From contig CAVGIV010000103.1 of NCBI GenBank assembly GCA_963629395.1, positions 1 through 5,916 of the forward strand: a stretch of 5,916 bases of DNA, read 5' to 3'. The translations under genes were made by a program, and so were the position numbers. Positions 5,763-5,916 of this stretch are shown piece after piece. Position 1 is the first letter of the stretch, and every line of letters begins with the position of its first letter. Under the pieces are notes generated by a model. It was not told where the DNA came from. It saw nothing but the letters and a program-made list of their open reading frames with translations, and searched no databases. This DNA is from CAG-791 sp963629395. GTDB taxonomy: Bacteria; Bacillota; Clostridia; Lachnospirales; Lachnospiraceae.

Positions 5763-5774
5763 GAATTTCCCCTC

Positions 5775-5916
5775 TTATAAAGCGTCTTCCGCATCCATCT
5801 CCCGCAGCACGTCGAGTACCTCGCCGCCCTCGAACAGGTCCTTATTCACGACGCCCTCGGTCTGGAGCCGATCATAGTACTGCAGGAAGAGATCCGTGTA
5901 CCTGGCCGTGTGCTCC
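5775..5916 (-). CDS. C-terminal 46 residues of an unidentified protein (perhaps SGNH hydrolase-like)
   Basis: An open frame enters from the right edge and ends at TAA (5777-5775), 80 bp before the MBOAT start and on the same strand. The visible end reads EHTARYTDLFLQYYDRLQ, then VVNKDLFEGGEVLDVLREMD and a short acidic tail. The piece is soluble and helical. Its first part resembles the helix that follows the catalytic His region of SGNH/GDSL hydrolases (an A-x-x-YT-x-x-x pattern), and MBOAT proteins often work with such a partner (DltD, PatB, AlgJ/AlgX). This is a weak inference from a short fragment; no catalytic residue is visible and I cannot name the family. Confidence 0.6.
   Translation of the reverse strand, partial: EHTARYTDLFLQYYDRLQTEGVVNKDLFEGGEVLDVLREMDAEDAL

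Noticed and set aside
1..5916. CRISPR array, tRNA, rRNA or riboswitch
   Set aside because: No regularly spaced repeats, no tRNA-like cloverleaf or conserved rRNA segment, and no riboswitch core was recognised on reading.

Overview
The window is a piece of a surface- or exopolysaccharide locus, read almost entirely from the minus strand, and most likely from a gut Clostridia genome of the Lachnospiraceae type. This is inferred from the protein flavour (a TIGR03025-type sugar-phosphate transferase, an AlgI/DltB-type MBOAT acyltransferase, a clostridial Rpn nuclease, a clostridial IS66 leader), GC-rich coding sequence and strong AGGAGG-type ribosome binding sites. No search was run.

In transcription order (right to left): the last 46 codons of an unidentified protein (5775-5916); a possible 23-codon ORF (5691-5762) whose stop overlaps the next start; an MBOAT O-acyltransferase (3892-5694); a 158-bp spacer with three stem-loops and a good sigma-70-type promoter; an Rpn-family PD-(D/E)XK nuclease gene (2837-3733); a polyprenyl-phosphate sugar-1-phosphate transferase that starts glycan assembly on the lipid carrier (1454-2833); a family 2 glycosyltransferase (699-1457); and the start of a multi-pass membrane protein gene (151-699). 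That last gene is broken twice, by a one-base frameshift and by an IS66-family element whose end lies exactly at position 150. Only the first 150 bp of the element are present, including the first 16 codons of its tnpA.

The genes fit one job: the transferase loads the first sugar phosphate on undecaprenyl phosphate, the glycosyltransferase extends it, the lost membrane protein probably served assembly or modification, and the MBOAT protein probably acylates the finished polymer at the membrane. The Rpn gene has no glycan role. It looks like a cargo or selfish gene lodged in the operon, ending one codon before the transferase start in the same reading frame.

The most interesting signal is in the IS66 end. 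The tnpA ribosome binding site can pair with an upstream copy of its complement in a two-part RNA hairpin whose inner helix is complete only on the tnpA-sense strand because of a G-U pair. This resembles the protection against read-through transcription known from IS10 and IS50, and here the element is inserted co-directionally with the host operon. No CRISPR array, tRNA or rRNA was seen.
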